Below, piece after piece: positions 46,287 through 55,590 of a stretch of 64,000 nt of DNA. The DNA lies in assembly GCF_004152845.1 (NCBI RefSeq), contig NZ_SEON01000002.1, positions 558,001 to 622,000 of the forward strand, written 5' to 3'. Position 1 is the first letter of the stretch; each line of letters opens with the position of its first letter. The translations under genes were made by a program, and so were the position numbers. Source of the DNA: Sphingobium fuliginis. GTDB lineage: Bacteria > Pseudomonadota > Alphaproteobacteria > Sphingomonadales > Sphingomonadaceae. The notes under the pieces were generated by a model. It did not search any database and was not told the origin of the DNA. It saw only the letters and a program-made list of their open reading frames with translations.

Positions 46287-47474
46287 ATGGGGTTCCGCTT
46301 CTCGCTTCTGTTCGCCGCGCCGCTGCTGCTGGCCACGCCTGCCTTCGCCCAGCAGGAAAATAGCGCCGATCCGGTCTTCAACCTGCCGCGCACCCAGCCG
46401 CAGACCCAGACCAATCCCAATGCACAGGGGCCGGAACTGGACGTGTTTCGTGGCGCGCCCACCACGGTGACGCCGCCGCCGGTCGTCGCGCCGACGATCC
46501 AGCTTCCGCCCATCGCCGTCCCGGCGCCGGCCCAGCCGCAGCCGCAAAGCCAGCCCACCCGGCCATCCGCCGGGCCGGAGCGCGCCCCGCAAGCTGCACC
46601 GCAGAGCCAGACCCCGGCCGAAAAACCCGCCCCAGTGGAGACGCCTCCGCCGCCATCCCCCATCGAAAACCAGAGCCTCCCCGCTGCCGACAACGCCACC
46701 GTCCCGAGCCCGACGCCGGCGCCGCTGGGCCCGCCTCAGCAGCCCCCGGCGCCCACATGGCCCTGGATCGCCGCCGCCGCAGCGGTCGCCGCCGTCCTGC
46801 TGATCGGGGCCCGCTTCCGGCTGCGCCGCCGCAAGCAGGGCACAGCGGAGGAACCGCCCTACGAAGCCGAAGCCGCGCCGCCGCCCGTGCCGGCTACACC
46901 CCCGCCGCAAGCCGGGGCAATACCTGCCCCGCCCGAACCCAAGCCCGCGCCGGACGATGCCGACCGCCCATGGATCGATCTCGCCATGGACGTGCAGGCC
47001 GCCCGCCTGACATTGCTGGGCGCGACCATCGCCTACCGGCTGACGCTCCACAATCGCGGCAGCCGCACGGCGGAGGACATCCTGGTCCGCAGCCTGATCG
47101 CCAATGCCGATGCGCAGCAACAGGCGCTGTTCCAGCCATTCTTCGCGGGCGAAACCGGCCTACCCGTCCATTCGGTGGTATCCATCGCGCCCGGCGAGAC
47201 GCAGAAGCTCAGCGGGGAAATGCGCCTGGACGCACAGGCGATCGCCGCCATTCCCATGGGCCAGCGGGCCCTGCTGATCCCGCTGATCGCCTTCGACGCC
47301 CGTTATAGCTGGACAGGCGACCGCGAAGGCACGGGACGCAGCGGCAGCGTCTTCATCGTCGGGGAAGAACAATCGCCCCCGGTCGAGCGCCTTTCTCCCT
47401 TCCGCCTTGACCTTGGCCCGCGCCAATACCGCACCCCCGGCAGCCGCGCGACCGCGCTCAACCTCTCCAGCTAA
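46287..47474 (+). CDS. Proline-rich single-pass membrane protein, function unknown
   Basis: About 395 residues. Signal-like N-terminus (FSLLFAAPLLLATPAFAQ); then about 130 residues rich in proline, glutamine and alanine, a membrane segment (WPWIAAAAAVAAVLLIGARF), a basic stop (RLRRRK), a second proline-rich linker, and a C-terminal globular domain of roughly 160 residues (TIAYRLTLHNRGSRTAEDIL, VVSIAPGETQKLSGEMRL). The last looks like an Ig-like fold of the kind found in envelope proteins. Several in-frame ATGs (46248, 46269, 46287) exist; none has a clear ribosome site. Divergent from queF. Confidence 0.65.
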   Translation: MGFRFSLLFAAPLLLATPAFAQQENSADPVFNLPRTQPQTQTNPNAQGPELDVFRGAPTTVTPPPVVAPTIQLPPIAVPAPAQPQPQSQPTRPSAGPERAPQAAPQSQTPAEKPAPVETPPPPSPIENQSLPAADNATVPSPTPAPLGPPQQPPAPTWPWIAAAAAVAAVLLIGARFRLRRRKQGTAEEPPYEAEAAPPPVPATPPPQAGAIPAPPEPKPAPDDADRPWIDLAMDVQAARLTLLGATIAYRLTLHNRGSRTAEDILVRSLIANADAQQQALFQPFFAGETGLPVHSVVSIAPGETQKLSGEMRLDAQAIAAIPMGQRALLIPLIAFDARYSWTGDREGTGRSGSVFIVGEEQSPPVERLSPFRLDLGPRQYRTPGSRATALNLSS

Positions 47475-47569
47475 GGCCAATCGGCCCTTCCCACCTCCGC
47501 CCGCCGCTCCTAGAATGGCTCTGCGCCACCCAAGCAGGTGGCCGAACGAGCGAGGGAGCAAGGGCACGC

Positions 47570-48418
47570 ATGGACATATTGGTATCGACCGACTGGCTTG
47601 AGGGAGAATTGGGCAAGCCCGACCTCCGGATCGTCGACGCCAGCCTGTTCCTTCCCGGCGTGCCCCGCGATCCCGGGGCCGAGTTCGAGGCCGTCCATAT
47701 CCCCGGCGCCGTGTTCCTCGACCTGCCAAGCCTGGCCGACGCGGAAGATCCGCGCCCCGGCATGCTGCCGACCGACGATTTCATGACGGAGCGCTGCCGC
47801 CGGCTGGGCATCGACGCGGACAGCCGGATCGTCGTCTATGACAACAGCCCCACCCACAGCGCGGCGCGCGGCTGGTGGATGATGCGCCTCTATGGCGTGG
47901 GCAAGGGCGCGGCGATCCTCGACGGCGGCCTGCCCAAATGGCTGGCGGAGGGACGGCCGACGGAAAGCGGCATGCCGCCGCCACGGCCCGGCAATGCCGT
48001 TGCGAAACGCGCCGTCGGGCAGGTCCGCACCAAGGAGGATCTTCTCGCCAACCTCGAAAGCCAGGCCGAACAGGTGCTCGACGCACGCGGCGCGGCGCGC
48101 TTCACGGGGGAGGAGAAGGAGCCCCGCCCCGGCATGGCGTCGGGCCATATTCCGGGCAGCCGCAACATTCCCTCCTCCGCCTTCTATCATGCCGACAACA
48201 GCATGAAGCGGGGCGAGGACCTTCGCCGCCTGTTCCTCGACGCCGGGACCGATTTCGACCGTCCGATCATCACGAGCTGCGGCAGCGGCGTGACGGCGGC
48301 GATCCTGCTCGCGGGCCTCGAACTGCTCGGCAAGACCGACGTCACCCTCTATGACGGAAGCTGGTCCGAATGGGGACTGGACCCGGCCACGCCGAAAGCG
48401 ACCGGCCCCGCCGCATGA
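47570..48418 (+). CDS. sseA: 3-mercaptopyruvate sulfurtransferase (rhodanese family)
   Basis: A 282-residue two-domain rhodanese. The N-terminal domain has IVVYDNSPTHSAARGWWMMR and ILDGGLPKWLAEGRP; the C-terminal domain ends with ITSCGSGVTAAI, where CGSGVTA is the active-site loop that distinguishes mercaptopyruvate sulfurtransferases from thiosulfate rhodaneses. It transfers sulfur from 3-mercaptopyruvate to thiols or cyanide. Its stop overlaps the next start as ATGA, linking it to a cystathionine beta-lyase-like gene in sulfur amino-acid metabolism. Confidence 0.88.
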   Translation: MDILVSTDWLEGELGKPDLRIVDASLFLPGVPRDPGAEFEAVHIPGAVFLDLPSLADAEDPRPGMLPTDDFMTERCRRLGIDADSRIVVYDNSPTHSAARGWWMMRLYGVGKGAAILDGGLPKWLAEGRPTESGMPPPRPGNAVAKRAVGQVRTKEDLLANLESQAEQVLDARGAARFTGEEKEPRPGMASGHIPGSRNIPSSAFYHADNSMKRGEDLRRLFLDAGTDFDRPIITSCGSGVTAAILLAGLELLGKTDVTLYDGSWSEWGLDPATPKATGPAA

Positions 48419-49638
48419 GCCAGGATGCCGACAAGCGGCGCGACCGCAAGCCCCTGACCCAGATCGCACAGGCAGGCCGCAAGCCCGAATGGACGGGCAT
48501 GCCGGGCCAGCCCGGCGGCATCGTCAACCCGCCGGTCTGGCGGGCCTCCACCATTCTCTACGACGATGTCGCGCATCTGCGCAGCGCGGCGGGGCGCAGC
48601 ACGCATGAACGCCTGTTCTACGGGCGCAAGGGCACGCCGACGGCATGGAGCCTGTCGGACGCCCTCACCGAAATGGAGCCGGGCGCCGAAGGCACCATGC
48701 TCTACCCGTCGGGGGTGGCGGCCATCGCCTGCGCGCTGATGGCGGTGCTGAAACCCGGCGACCAGTTCCTGATGGTCGACAGCGCCTATGACCCGACGCG
48801 CAATTTCTGCGAACAGATGCTGCGGCCGCTCGGCATAGAGACGGTCTATTACGACCCGGCCGTGGGCGCCGGGATCGCGGACCTCATCACCGACGCCACC
48901 CGCGCCATCTTCATGGAAAGCCCCGGCAGCCTGACCTTCGAGGTGCAGGACGTGCCCGCCATCACCGCCATGGCCCGCGACCGGGGCATCGCGACCCTGA
49001 TCGACAACACATGGGCCACGCCCTGGTTCTTCCCGGCGCTCAGCCATGGCGTCGACATCAGCATCCTCGCCTGCACCAAATATATCGTCGGCCACAGCGA
49101 CGTGATGATCGGATCGGCGACGGCCACCCCAGCCTTCTTCCCGAAAATCCGCCAGACCGCCTATCTGTTCGGCCAGATGACCAGCCCCGACGACGCCTGG
49201 CTCGCCGCGCGGGGCCTGCGCACCCTGGGCGTCCGCCTCAACCAGCACCAGGCCAGCGCCCTGCGCATCGCGCAATGGCTGTCGCAGCAGCCCGATGTCG
49301 CCCGCGTCCTCCACCCCGCCCTGTCCTCCTGCCCCGGCCATGCCCTGTGGCAACGCGATTTCACCGGCTCCAGCGGCCTGTTCAGCTTCGTCCTCAAGGG
49401 CGGCGATGAAAAGGCCCGCGCCGCCCTGATCGACGGTCTCGCTCATTTCGGCATCGGCTATAGCTGGGGCGGCTTCGAAAGCCTCGCCCTGCCCGTCGAT
49501 CCGGCGCGCTACCGCACCGCCACCGCCTGGCAGGCGGAGGGGCCGCTCGTCCGGCTCCAGATCGGGCTGGAGGACAGCGACGACCTGATAGCCGATCTCG
49601 ACGCGGGCCTTGCCCGCTTCCGGGCCATGCGCGGATGA
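48415..49638 (+). CDS. metC: Cystathionine beta-lyase-like PLP enzyme
   Basis: A 407-residue Cys/Met-metabolism PLP enzyme. GKGTPTAWSLSDALTEME and LYPSGVAAIACALMAVLKPG form the cofactor-phosphate region, LIDNTWATPWFF carries the aspartate that binds the pyridine nitrogen, and the cofactor lysine is in ACTKYIVGHSDVMIG. The C-terminal SWGGFESLALP is typical of cystathionine beta-lyase. Substrate preference in this family is hard to fix by eye. Coupled at both ends by ATGA overlaps (with the sulfurtransferase and with the MscS gene). Confidence 0.85.
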   Translation: MSQDADKRRDRKPLTQIAQAGRKPEWTGMPGQPGGIVNPPVWRASTILYDDVAHLRSAAGRSTHERLFYGRKGTPTAWSLSDALTEMEPGAEGTMLYPSGVAAIACALMAVLKPGDQFLMVDSAYDPTRNFCEQMLRPLGIETVYYDPAVGAGIADLITDATRAIFMESPGSLTFEVQDVPAITAMARDRGIATLIDNTWATPWFFPALSHGVDISILACTKYIVGHSDVMIGSATATPAFFPKIRQTAYLFGQMTSPDDAWLAARGLRTLGVRLNQHQASALRIAQWLSQQPDVARVLHPALSSCPGHALWQRDFTGSSGLFSFVLKGGDEKARAALIDGLAHFGIGYSWGGFESLALPVDPARYRTATAWQAEGPLVRLQIGLEDSDDLIADLDAGLARFRAMRG

Positions 49639-50894
49639 CGCCGGGCTTGCCCGATCTCCTGTCCCTGTTGCCGGGCGATCCCGCCATCGTCCATCCCCTG
49701 GTCGCGCTGGCGCTGGCCGTCGCCATCCATCTGGTCGCCAGCGCCGTCGCCCGGTTCGCCTCGCCGCGCCTGCGCCACCGCTTCCGCGCCCTGGGGGAGG
49801 CGCTGGCGGGGCATCTGCGCCCGATCCTGCGCCACGCCATCGCCGCCCTCGTCATGGCCCTGGCCGTCGCCTTCTGGCCGATCGGGGACTTCGCCCATCT
49901 GATCCTGAGCGCCGCGCTCGCCCTGTCCCTTTCGCTGCTGGCCGTGCACATATTGCGCAGCCTCGCCATAGCGCGCCTTGCCGTGCTGCCGATCGCCCTG
50001 CTGCTGTTCGTGATGGTCCTTTCCGGCAGCAGCGGCGGCTTCGCCCCGGTGGCGGGCATGCTGGACGGCGTGGGCCTCGACCTCGGCAGGCGGCGCGTCA
50101 CCCTGCTCGGGCTGGTCAGCATGGCCGCGATCTGCGTCGCGCTGTTCGCCCTGGTCCGCCTGGCCAACCGCATCGTCGGACGCAGCATCAGCCGCGCCCA
50201 TGGACTGGACGCCACGCAGAAGCTGCTGGCGCAAAAGCTGGCCGCCATCGTCGTGGTCGTCGCCGCCTTCTTCATCGGCGTCGACCTGCTGGGGATAGAC
50301 CTCACCGCCTTCACCGTCTTCTCCGGCGCGCTGGGGCTGGCCGTGGGTTTCGGCCTGCAGAAGACCTTCGGCAATCTGATCGCCGGGATCATCCTGCTGA
50401 TGGACCGATCGATCAAGCCCGGCGACGTCATCGTCGTGGGCGACAGCTTCGGCTGGGTGAACAAGATCGGCGTCCGCGCCGTCAGCGTCATCACCCGCGA
50501 CGGCAAGGAACATCTGATCCCGAACGAAAACCTGATGACGCAGGAGGTGGAGAACTGGTCCTATTCCGACCGCAACGTCCGCGTCCGCATCCCCGTCGGC
50601 ATCGGTTATGACAGCGACCTGAAGCTGGCGCAGGAACTGATGCTGCGCGCCGCGCAGGAAAGCCCCCGCGTGCTGCGCAATCCCAAGCCCAATGTCTGGC
50701 TCACCGCCTTTGGCGAGAACCGGGTCGAACATGACATATTGGTGTGGATCAGCGATCCGGAAAGCGGCGTCGGCAATGTGAAGTCCGACGTGCTCGGCCG
50801 GCTCTGGCTGCTGTTCCGCGAACATGGCATCACCATCCCCTATCCGCAGCGCGTCATTCACGCGGCGCGGGATTCAGCGCCCCTTTTCCCCTAG
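49635..50894 (+). CDS. MscS family mechanosensitive ion channel
   Basis: A 419-residue inner-membrane channel. Four or five N-terminal membrane segments precede the MscS pore helix region LGLAVGFGLQKTFGNLIAGI, followed by the conserved beta domain (ILLMDRSIKPGDVIVVGDSF, GWVNKIGVRAVSVITRDGKE, HLIPNENLMTQEVENWSY). The cytoplasmic C-terminal domain ends in HGITIPYPQRVIH. It should open under membrane tension to relieve osmotic shock. The ATG overlaps the stop of the lyase gene, an unusual partner, so the coupling may be incidental. Confidence 0.9.
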   Translation: MTPGLPDLLSLLPGDPAIVHPLVALALAVAIHLVASAVARFASPRLRHRFRALGEALAGHLRPILRHAIAALVMALAVAFWPIGDFAHLILSAALALSLSLLAVHILRSLAIARLAVLPIALLLFVMVLSGSSGGFAPVAGMLDGVGLDLGRRRVTLLGLVSMAAICVALFALVRLANRIVGRSISRAHGLDATQKLLAQKLAAIVVVVAAFFIGVDLLGIDLTAFTVFSGALGLAVGFGLQKTFGNLIAGIILLMDRSIKPGDVIVVGDSFGWVNKIGVRAVSVITRDGKEHLIPNENLMTQEVENWSYSDRNVRVRIPVGIGYDSDLKLAQELMLRAAQESPRVLRNPKPNVWLTAFGENRVEHDILVWISDPESGVGNVKSDVLGRLWLLFREHGITIPYPQRVIHAARDSAPLFP

Positions 50895-51146
50895 CCGGCC
50901 CGTCCCGAATTGCGGCGAAAACCGTGCGCGGCCGCGCCCGGTGCCATAATCATGCCTGATTTTGTTGCAGACCAGCAACATTACAGCAGCAAACTTCATC
51001 GAACAGCAATAAAATCTTGTGCGCCGCAGCGGGGAAAGGCATCCCCTCCTTCGTTGAGGCAACCCGGTCCATCCCGTGCAGGGCGATAGAGATCCGGGAC
51101 CATGACGCAGGTGGGACGATCGCAGATACCATCAAGGGGAAATCAT

Positions 51147-51887
51147 ATGCGTAAGTCCATACTCGGCCTCTCGGCCCTTGCCCTTGCCGCCATGTCGGCA
51201 CCGGCCTTCGCTCAGGACGAGCCCACTCCGGATCTCACCGTGACCGGCAACGCTGCCGTGGTCACGGATTATCGCTTCCGCGGCATTTCGCAGACCAACA
51301 AGAAGATCGCGCTTCAGGGTGGCCTCACCATCACCCACAGCTCTGGCTTCTACGTTTCGGCCTGGGGTTCCTCGATCGACGATTATGTCGCCAATGGCTC
51401 CGATCAGGAACTCGACCTGATCGGCGGCTATTCGACGACCATTGGCGCAGCCACCATCGACGTCGGCGTCCTCTATTATTACTATCCCGGCAATGCCGAA
51501 GCGAATACCGACTTCGTCGAGCCCTATGCCTCGGTCAAGGGCACCTTCGGTCCCGCCACGGCGAAGCTGACCGTCAACTATGCGCCCAAGGCGAAGGCGC
51601 TGACGGTCGGCAACGGCAAGGAAGACAATCTCTACGTCGCAGGGGATCTGTCGACGAGCATTCCCAACACCCCGCTGGGCCTGTCGGCGCATCTGGGCCA
51701 CAGCTTCGGCCCCAGCTACCTGACCATCGGCAAGGAGTATACCGACTGGAACATCGGCGCGACCTACACCTGGAATCACCTGACCCTGGGCGTTTCCTAC
51801 GTCGACACCAACAAGTCGCTCTATTCGCCCGCGGGCCACAATATCAGCAAGGCCGGCGTGGTCGGTTCGATCACCGCTTCCTTCTGA
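51147..51887 (+). CDS. TorF family putative porin
   Basis: A 246-residue outer-membrane protein. Signal peptide ILGLSALALAAMSAPAFAQ, then the TorF-type opening TVTGNAAVVTDYRFRGISQT, alternating barrel strands (FYVSAWGSSIDDYV, IDVGVLYYYYPG, YLTIGKEYTDWNIGATYTW) and a terminal phenylalanine (GSITASF). ATG follows AAGGGGAAATCAT. Members are suspected small-molecule porins. A 252-bp leader with repeated CAGCAA motifs precedes it, and a strong terminator follows. Confidence 0.85.
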   Translation: MRKSILGLSALALAAMSAPAFAQDEPTPDLTVTGNAAVVTDYRFRGISQTNKKIALQGGLTITHSSGFYVSAWGSSIDDYVANGSDQELDLIGGYSTTIGAATIDVGVLYYYYPGNAEANTDFVEPYASVKGTFGPATAKLTVNYAPKAKALTVGNGKEDNLYVAGDLSTSIPNTPLGLSAHLGHSFGPSYLTIGKEYTDWNIGATYTWNHLTLGVSYVDTNKSLYSPAGHNISKAGVVGSITASF

Positions 51888-51907
51888 TCGGCCGAACGAT
51901 CACCGGA

Positions 51908-51940
51908 AAAGGCCGCGATCCTCAGGGTCGCGGCCTTTTT
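51908..51940 (+). terminator. Rho-independent terminator of TorF porin gene
   Basis: AAAGGCCGCGA, an 11-base loop region, then TCGCGGCCTTTTT and CTTT. Perfect GC-rich stem with a T-run, 20 bp after the porin stop. Confidence 0.9.
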
Positions 51941-51990
51941 CTTTGGCCAGCAGGGTCGCATGCGCCCCGTCCCGCCCCTATAATGCGCCG

Positions 51991-52500
51991 ATGACCGCCC
52001 TTTCGCTCATCCTCATCTTCCTCGCGACAGTCGCCGCGATGGAGGGCTTCGCCTATGTCATGCACCGCTGGGTGATGCACGGGCCGGGCTGGTTCCTGCA
52101 CGCCAGCCACCATCGGGAACGCACCGGCCGCTGGGAAGCGAACGACCTCTATTTCGTGATCTTCGCCATGCCCTCCATCCTGCTGCTGCTGGGCGGCGTG
52201 CAGTGGCAGTGGGGCGACTGGGCGACGGCGATGGGCGCCGGCATCGCGGCCTATGGCGCCATCTATCTCGGCTTCCACGACATCATCGTCCATCGCCGCA
52301 TCGGCCATCGCCACGTCCCGCGCTCCGCCTATATGAAGCGGATCGTCCAGGCCCATCGCCTGCACCATGCGGTGGAGACGAAACAGGGCTGCGTCAGCTT
52401 CGGCTTCCTCGTCGCGCCAAGCCCGGAAGCGTTGAAACGCACACTCGCGCGGAACGGCAAGGCGGGGCTGCGCGCCGCCAAGGGCGCTTTGGAAAGCTGA
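51991..52500 (+). CDS. crtZ: Beta-carotene hydroxylase, CrtZ type
   Basis: A 169-residue membrane di-iron hydroxylase that adds 3-hydroxyl groups to beta-ionone rings in zeaxanthin-type carotenoid synthesis. The histidine clusters are in order: MHRWVMHG, HASHHRE, HDIIVHRRIGHRH and HRLHHAVET. Four membrane segments separate them. The length fits CrtZ (about 160-175). Start at 51991 gives the family N-terminus; the ribosome site is weak. Yellow carotenoid pigments are a hallmark of sphingomonads, which supports the taxonomic guess. Confidence 0.85.
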   Translation: MTALSLILIFLATVAAMEGFAYVMHRWVMHGPGWFLHASHHRERTGRWEANDLYFVIFAMPSILLLLGGVQWQWGDWATAMGAGIAAYGAIYLGFHDIIVHRRIGHRHVPRSAYMKRIVQAHRLHHAVETKQGCVSFGFLVAPSPEALKRTLARNGKAGLRAAKGALES

Positions 52501-52570
52501 ACGGGCGAACGGAAGCTGCCCCGCCTTCTAAGCACTTCCCACTCCGCCGAAACCCCGGTAAGTGCCGGCA

Positions 52571-53242
52571 ATGGCTTCACATCCCGCGCCCATTGCGCGT
52601 TCGCTTTTCGTCTTTTCGATCTTCTACGGCGGCATGGTCTGCATTGCGGGCGTGCTCGGCAACAAACAGGTGACGCTGGGGCCGCTGTCCGCCATCGGTC
52701 CCTGGTTCGGCCTTGGTCCGCTGGCGGTGGAGGCAGGCATATTCGCCTTCCTGCTGCTGGTGACGATTTCCAGCGCCGTGGCGGAACTGCATGGCCGCGC
52801 CGTCGCCAACCGGCTGGTGCAGGTGGGCTTCCTGCCGCTGATCGCCTCCATATTGCTGTCCATCGTCGTGCTGTCCGTGCCCGCCGCCAGCGACATGGAC
52901 CCGGCAAGGCGCGACGCCTTCGCGCTGATGATGGGCGGCACGCCGCGCATCTGGCTGGGCGGGATCATCGCCTATGGCATTTCGCAGACGCTGAACGTCA
53001 CCCTCTTCGCCGCGCTCAAGGGGCGGGAGGGCAGCCGCCTGCTCTGGCTGCGCGCCGCGGTCGCAAGCATATTGTCGCAGATCGCGGATACCCTGCTCTT
53101 CGTCTCCATCGCCTTTTACGGCGTGTTCCCGATCGGAGAGCTGCTGCTGGGCCAGATGCTGGCGAAGATCACGCTGTCGGCGCTGCTGGTGCCGCCCGTC
53201 ATCTATGCGCTGGTCGCGCTGGGGCGGCGGCTGGATCGCTAG
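52571..53242 (+). CDS. Queuosine precursor transporter (VUT/YhhQ family)
   Basis: A 223-residue membrane protein with about six hydrophobic segments. FYGGMVCIAGVLGNKQVTLG near the N-terminus, LLLVTISSAVAELHGRAVAN and the C-terminal ILSQIADTLLFVSIAFYG, the latter a strong marker of the VUT (DUF165) family, are visible. Members import preQ0/preQ1-type queuosine precursors. With queF 6 kb away, this suggests both salvage and a reductive step are available. ATG at 52571 is chosen over a GTG three codons upstream. Confidence 0.85.
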   Translation: MASHPAPIARSLFVFSIFYGGMVCIAGVLGNKQVTLGPLSAIGPWFGLGPLAVEAGIFAFLLLVTISSAVAELHGRAVANRLVQVGFLPLIASILLSIVVLSVPAASDMDPARRDAFALMMGGTPRIWLGGIIAYGISQTLNVTLFAALKGREGSRLLWLRAAVASILSQIADTLLFVSIAFYGVFPIGELLLGQMLAKITLSALLVPPVIYALVALGRRLDR

Positions 53243-53267
53243 CTTGCGGCTGGGCGCATAGTGCCCT

Positions 53268-54185
53268 ATGCGCCCGCGCATGAACAGCAAGCACGCCCCC
53301 GATCCGGCGCTCCTCGCCAAGGCCGAAACCCTCGTCGAAGCATTGCCCTATATGCAGCGATATGCGGGCAAGACCTTCGTCGTGAAATATGGCGGCCATG
53401 CCATGGGCGATCCGGAGGCGGCGCGCGATTTCGCGGAGGATGTCGTGCTGATGAAGGCGGTCGGCATCAATGTCGTCGTCGTCCATGGCGGCGGACCGCA
53501 GATCGGCGCGATGCTGAAGAAGCTGGGCGTCGAATCGCAGTTCGTCGGCGGCCTGCGCGTCACTGACAAGGAAACCGCGCAGATCGCGGAAATGGTGCTG
53601 GCCGGATCGATCAACAAGGAGATCGTGGGCTGGATCTCCGGCGCTGGTGGCCGCGCGGTCGGCATTTCGGGCAAGGATGGCGGCCTGGTCCTCTGCGAAA
53701 AGGTGCTGGGCAAGCGGGAGGCGGACCCCAATTCCGGCATAGAACGCAATGTCGACCTGGGTTTTGTCGGCGATCCGGTGCGGGTCGACCGCAGCATCCT
53801 CGACACGCTGACGCAGAACGGGATCATTCCGGTGGTCGCGCCGGTAGGCACCGGCGCGGACGGGCACACCTACAATGTCAATGCCGACACCATGGCGGGC
53901 GCCATAGCAGCGGAATTGCAGGCGGCGCGCTTCTTCCTCCTCACCGACGTGGCGGGCGTGCTGGACAAGCAGGGCCAGTTGCTGACCGATCTCGACCCGG
54001 CGGCGATCCAGGGACTGGAGGAGGACGGCACCATCAGCGGCGGCATGATCCCGAAGCTGGAAACCTGCGTCCGTGCGGTGGAAGGGGGGGTGGACGCCGC
54101 CGTCATCCTCGACGGCCGGGTGCCGCATGCGATGCTGCTGGAAATCTTCACCGATCGCGGTGCGGGCACGTTGGTGCACCGGTGA
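53268..54185 (+). CDS. argB: Acetylglutamate kinase
   Basis: A 305-residue amino-acid kinase for the second step of arginine synthesis (N-acetylglutamate phosphorylation). The blocks [65 protein letters not shown] and [12 protein letters not shown] are all present, supplying ATP and substrate contacts. The length is typical. Either ATG 53268 or ATG 53280 may be the start. Not in an arg operon; neighbours are a transporter and a convergent acetyltransferase. Confidence 0.95.
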   Translation: MRPRMNSKHAPDPALLAKAETLVEALPYMQRYAGKTFVVKYGGHAMGDPEAARDFAEDVVLMKAVGINVVVVHGGGPQIGAMLKKLGVESQFVGGLRVTDKETAQIAEMVLAGSINKEIVGWISGAGGRAVGISGKDGGLVLCEKVLGKREADPNSGIERNVDLGFVGDPVRVDRSILDTLTQNGIIPVVAPVGTGADGHTYNVNADTMAGAIAAELQAARFFLLTDVAGVLDKQGQLLTDLDPAAIQGLEEDGTISGGMIPKLETCVRAVEGGVDAAVILDGRVPHAMLLEIFTDRGAGTLVHR

Positions 54186-54201
54186 TCGGACGGTAAGGCC
54201 A

Positions 54202-54227
54202 TGTGCTCCCGCCCGCGCAGGAGCACA
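54202..54227. terminator. Hairpin between convergent argB and acetyltransferase genes
   Basis: TGTGCTCC and GGAGCACA pair around a ten-base loop in the 55-bp gap between two convergent genes. No T-run follows, so termination is plausible but not certain. Confidence 0.4.
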
Positions 54228-54240
54228 CTCATCTGCCTCT

Positions 54241-54768
54241 TCAACGCCCTTTGAGAAGCAGCGCCGGATCGGCCCAATGATAGCGCTGCTCCGGCAAGGT
54301 GCGCCCATCGGAACCGGCTTTGGCCGTGTTTTCCACCACCAGCCCGCCGCGATGCCCATAAAATCCCCGCGCCGCATGATTGTCGGCATAGCACCAGAGG
54401 TACAGGCCGCTTCCGGGGAAATGCTCCAGCGACCATCGGGCCGCCTCGGCCAACAAGGCGCTGCCCAGCCCCTTGCCCCTGGCGTCCGGCAGGGCATGCA
54501 GATTGTCGACCAGCGTGCCCCAGCGCGGATGATCCGCGCCGACCAGGCAGGCGAAGCCGACCGGCCGCCCCTCCTCTTCCACGACGATGATCCGCTGTGT
54601 GGGCGCTGCTTCGGCCAGCCGCCGCCTCCAATGCGCCAACCGCTCCGCCTCGATCCCGCCCGCCAGATAGGCCGGGTCCATGAAATGCGCATAGGCGCTG
54701 CGCCAGCTTGCCACATGGCAGGCGGCGATCAGCGGAGCGTCCTCGGGCGTGGCATCGCGAAATTCCAT
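54241..54768 (-). CDS. GNAT family N-acetyltransferase
   Basis: A 175-residue protein with the GNAT fold: FRDATPEDAPLIAACHVASW at the start, then IIVVEEEGRPVGFACLV (strand 4 region) and the acetyl-CoA pyrophosphate-binding motif ALPDARGKGLGSALLAEA (the Q/RxxGxG/A type loop), and finally LYLWCYADNHAARGFYGHRG. Substrate unknown. ATG at 54768 is the family start. Confidence 0.85.
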   Translation of the reverse strand: MEFRDATPEDAPLIAACHVASWRSAYAHFMDPAYLAGGIEAERLAHWRRRLAEAAPTQRIIVVEEEGRPVGFACLVGADHPRWGTLVDNLHALPDARGKGLGSALLAEAARWSLEHFPGSGLYLWCYADNHAARGFYGHRGGLVVENTAKAGSDGRTLPEQRYHWADPALLLKGR

Positions 54769-54973
54769 GGGGCGGGGTATAGCGGCGGGGCCGGCGAAAT
54801 CCATGCCGCTGGCCGAACGGGCCTTGCATCTGGTGGAATAATCCCCCACCGCGCTGGCGATGTGGGCATCCCCTCGGCTCCATCAGCTTTGCTTTCCGCG
54901 ATTTCCGGGCCGTCTGATGTTCCATCCGGCTTGAAATCGCTCTAGAGCGAATGCCCATCAATTCGGAGATCGC

Positions 54974-55264
54974 ATGGCCTACGCCCTCTATCAGATCATC
55001 GTCATCCTGCTCGATGTGCTGTGGTGGATCATCATCATCCAGGCCATCATGAGCTGGCTGATCGCCTTCAACGTCGTCAATCTCTCCAATGATTTCGTGC
55101 GCACCGTGATGGTCGCGCTGGATCGGATGACGGCGCCCATCTACAATCCCATCCGCCGGGTGCTGCCGGACCTGGGCGCGCTCGACCTGTCGCCCATGGT
55201 CGTGCTGCTGGGCATTCTCATCATCCGCCAGGCCATATTGCCGCCGCTGTTCGGGCTGGTGTGA
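54974..55264 (+). CDS. YggT family membrane protein
   Basis: A 96-residue protein with two YggT-type hydrophobic regions: LLDVLWWIIIIQAIMSWL and, at the C-terminus, LSPMVVLLGILIIRQAI; between them is the conserved ALDRMTAPIYNPIRRVLP. The function of the family is unclear, although links to cell envelope and osmotic tolerance exist. The stop overlaps the DUF167 start as GTGA, the common bacterial pairing of these two families. Confidence 0.9.
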   Translation: MAYALYQIIVILLDVLWWIIIIQAIMSWLIAFNVVNLSNDFVRTVMVALDRMTAPIYNPIRRVLPDLGALDLSPMVVLLGILIIRQAILPPLFGLV

Positions 55265-55590
55265 CGGTCTGGAGCCGGGACGGCGACGATCTCCTCCTCT
55301 CCGTCCGCCTGACGCCGGGCGCGACGCGGGAGGAGGTCGGCGGCGTCTGGACGGACGACAGGGGCGCGGCGTGGCTGAGCGCCCGCGTCCGCGCCGTGCC
55401 GGAAAAGGGCAAGGCCAATGCGGCGCTGATCGCGCTGCTGGCGAAGCGGCTGGATTGGCCCCGCAGCGCGATTTCGCTGGAATCGGGCGACACCAACCGG
55501 CTAAAGCGGCTGCGGATCAAGGGGGGCGGTGAAGCGTTGGCCTATGGCCGGCTCTCCACCATTATCGAAGAACAGGGTGAAGCATCATGA
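55261..55590 (+). CDS. DUF167 (YggU-like) protein
   Basis: A 109-residue DUF167 protein: [38 protein letters not shown] and [18 protein letters not shown] are the family core. Role unknown. GTG start overlapping yggT; its stop overlaps folD as ATGA, so yggT-DUF167-folD form a translationally coupled set. Confidence 0.9.
   Translation: MTVWSRDGDDLLLSVRLTPGATREEVGGVWTDDRGAAWLSARVRAVPEKGKANAALIALLAKRLDWPRSAISLESGDTNRLKRLRIKGGGEALAYGRLSTIIEEQGEAS

Noticed and set aside
52501..52570. preQ1 riboswitch ahead of the queuosine-precursor transporter
   Set aside because: The 70-bp leader shows no recognizable preQ1-I or preQ1-II pseudoknot pattern.
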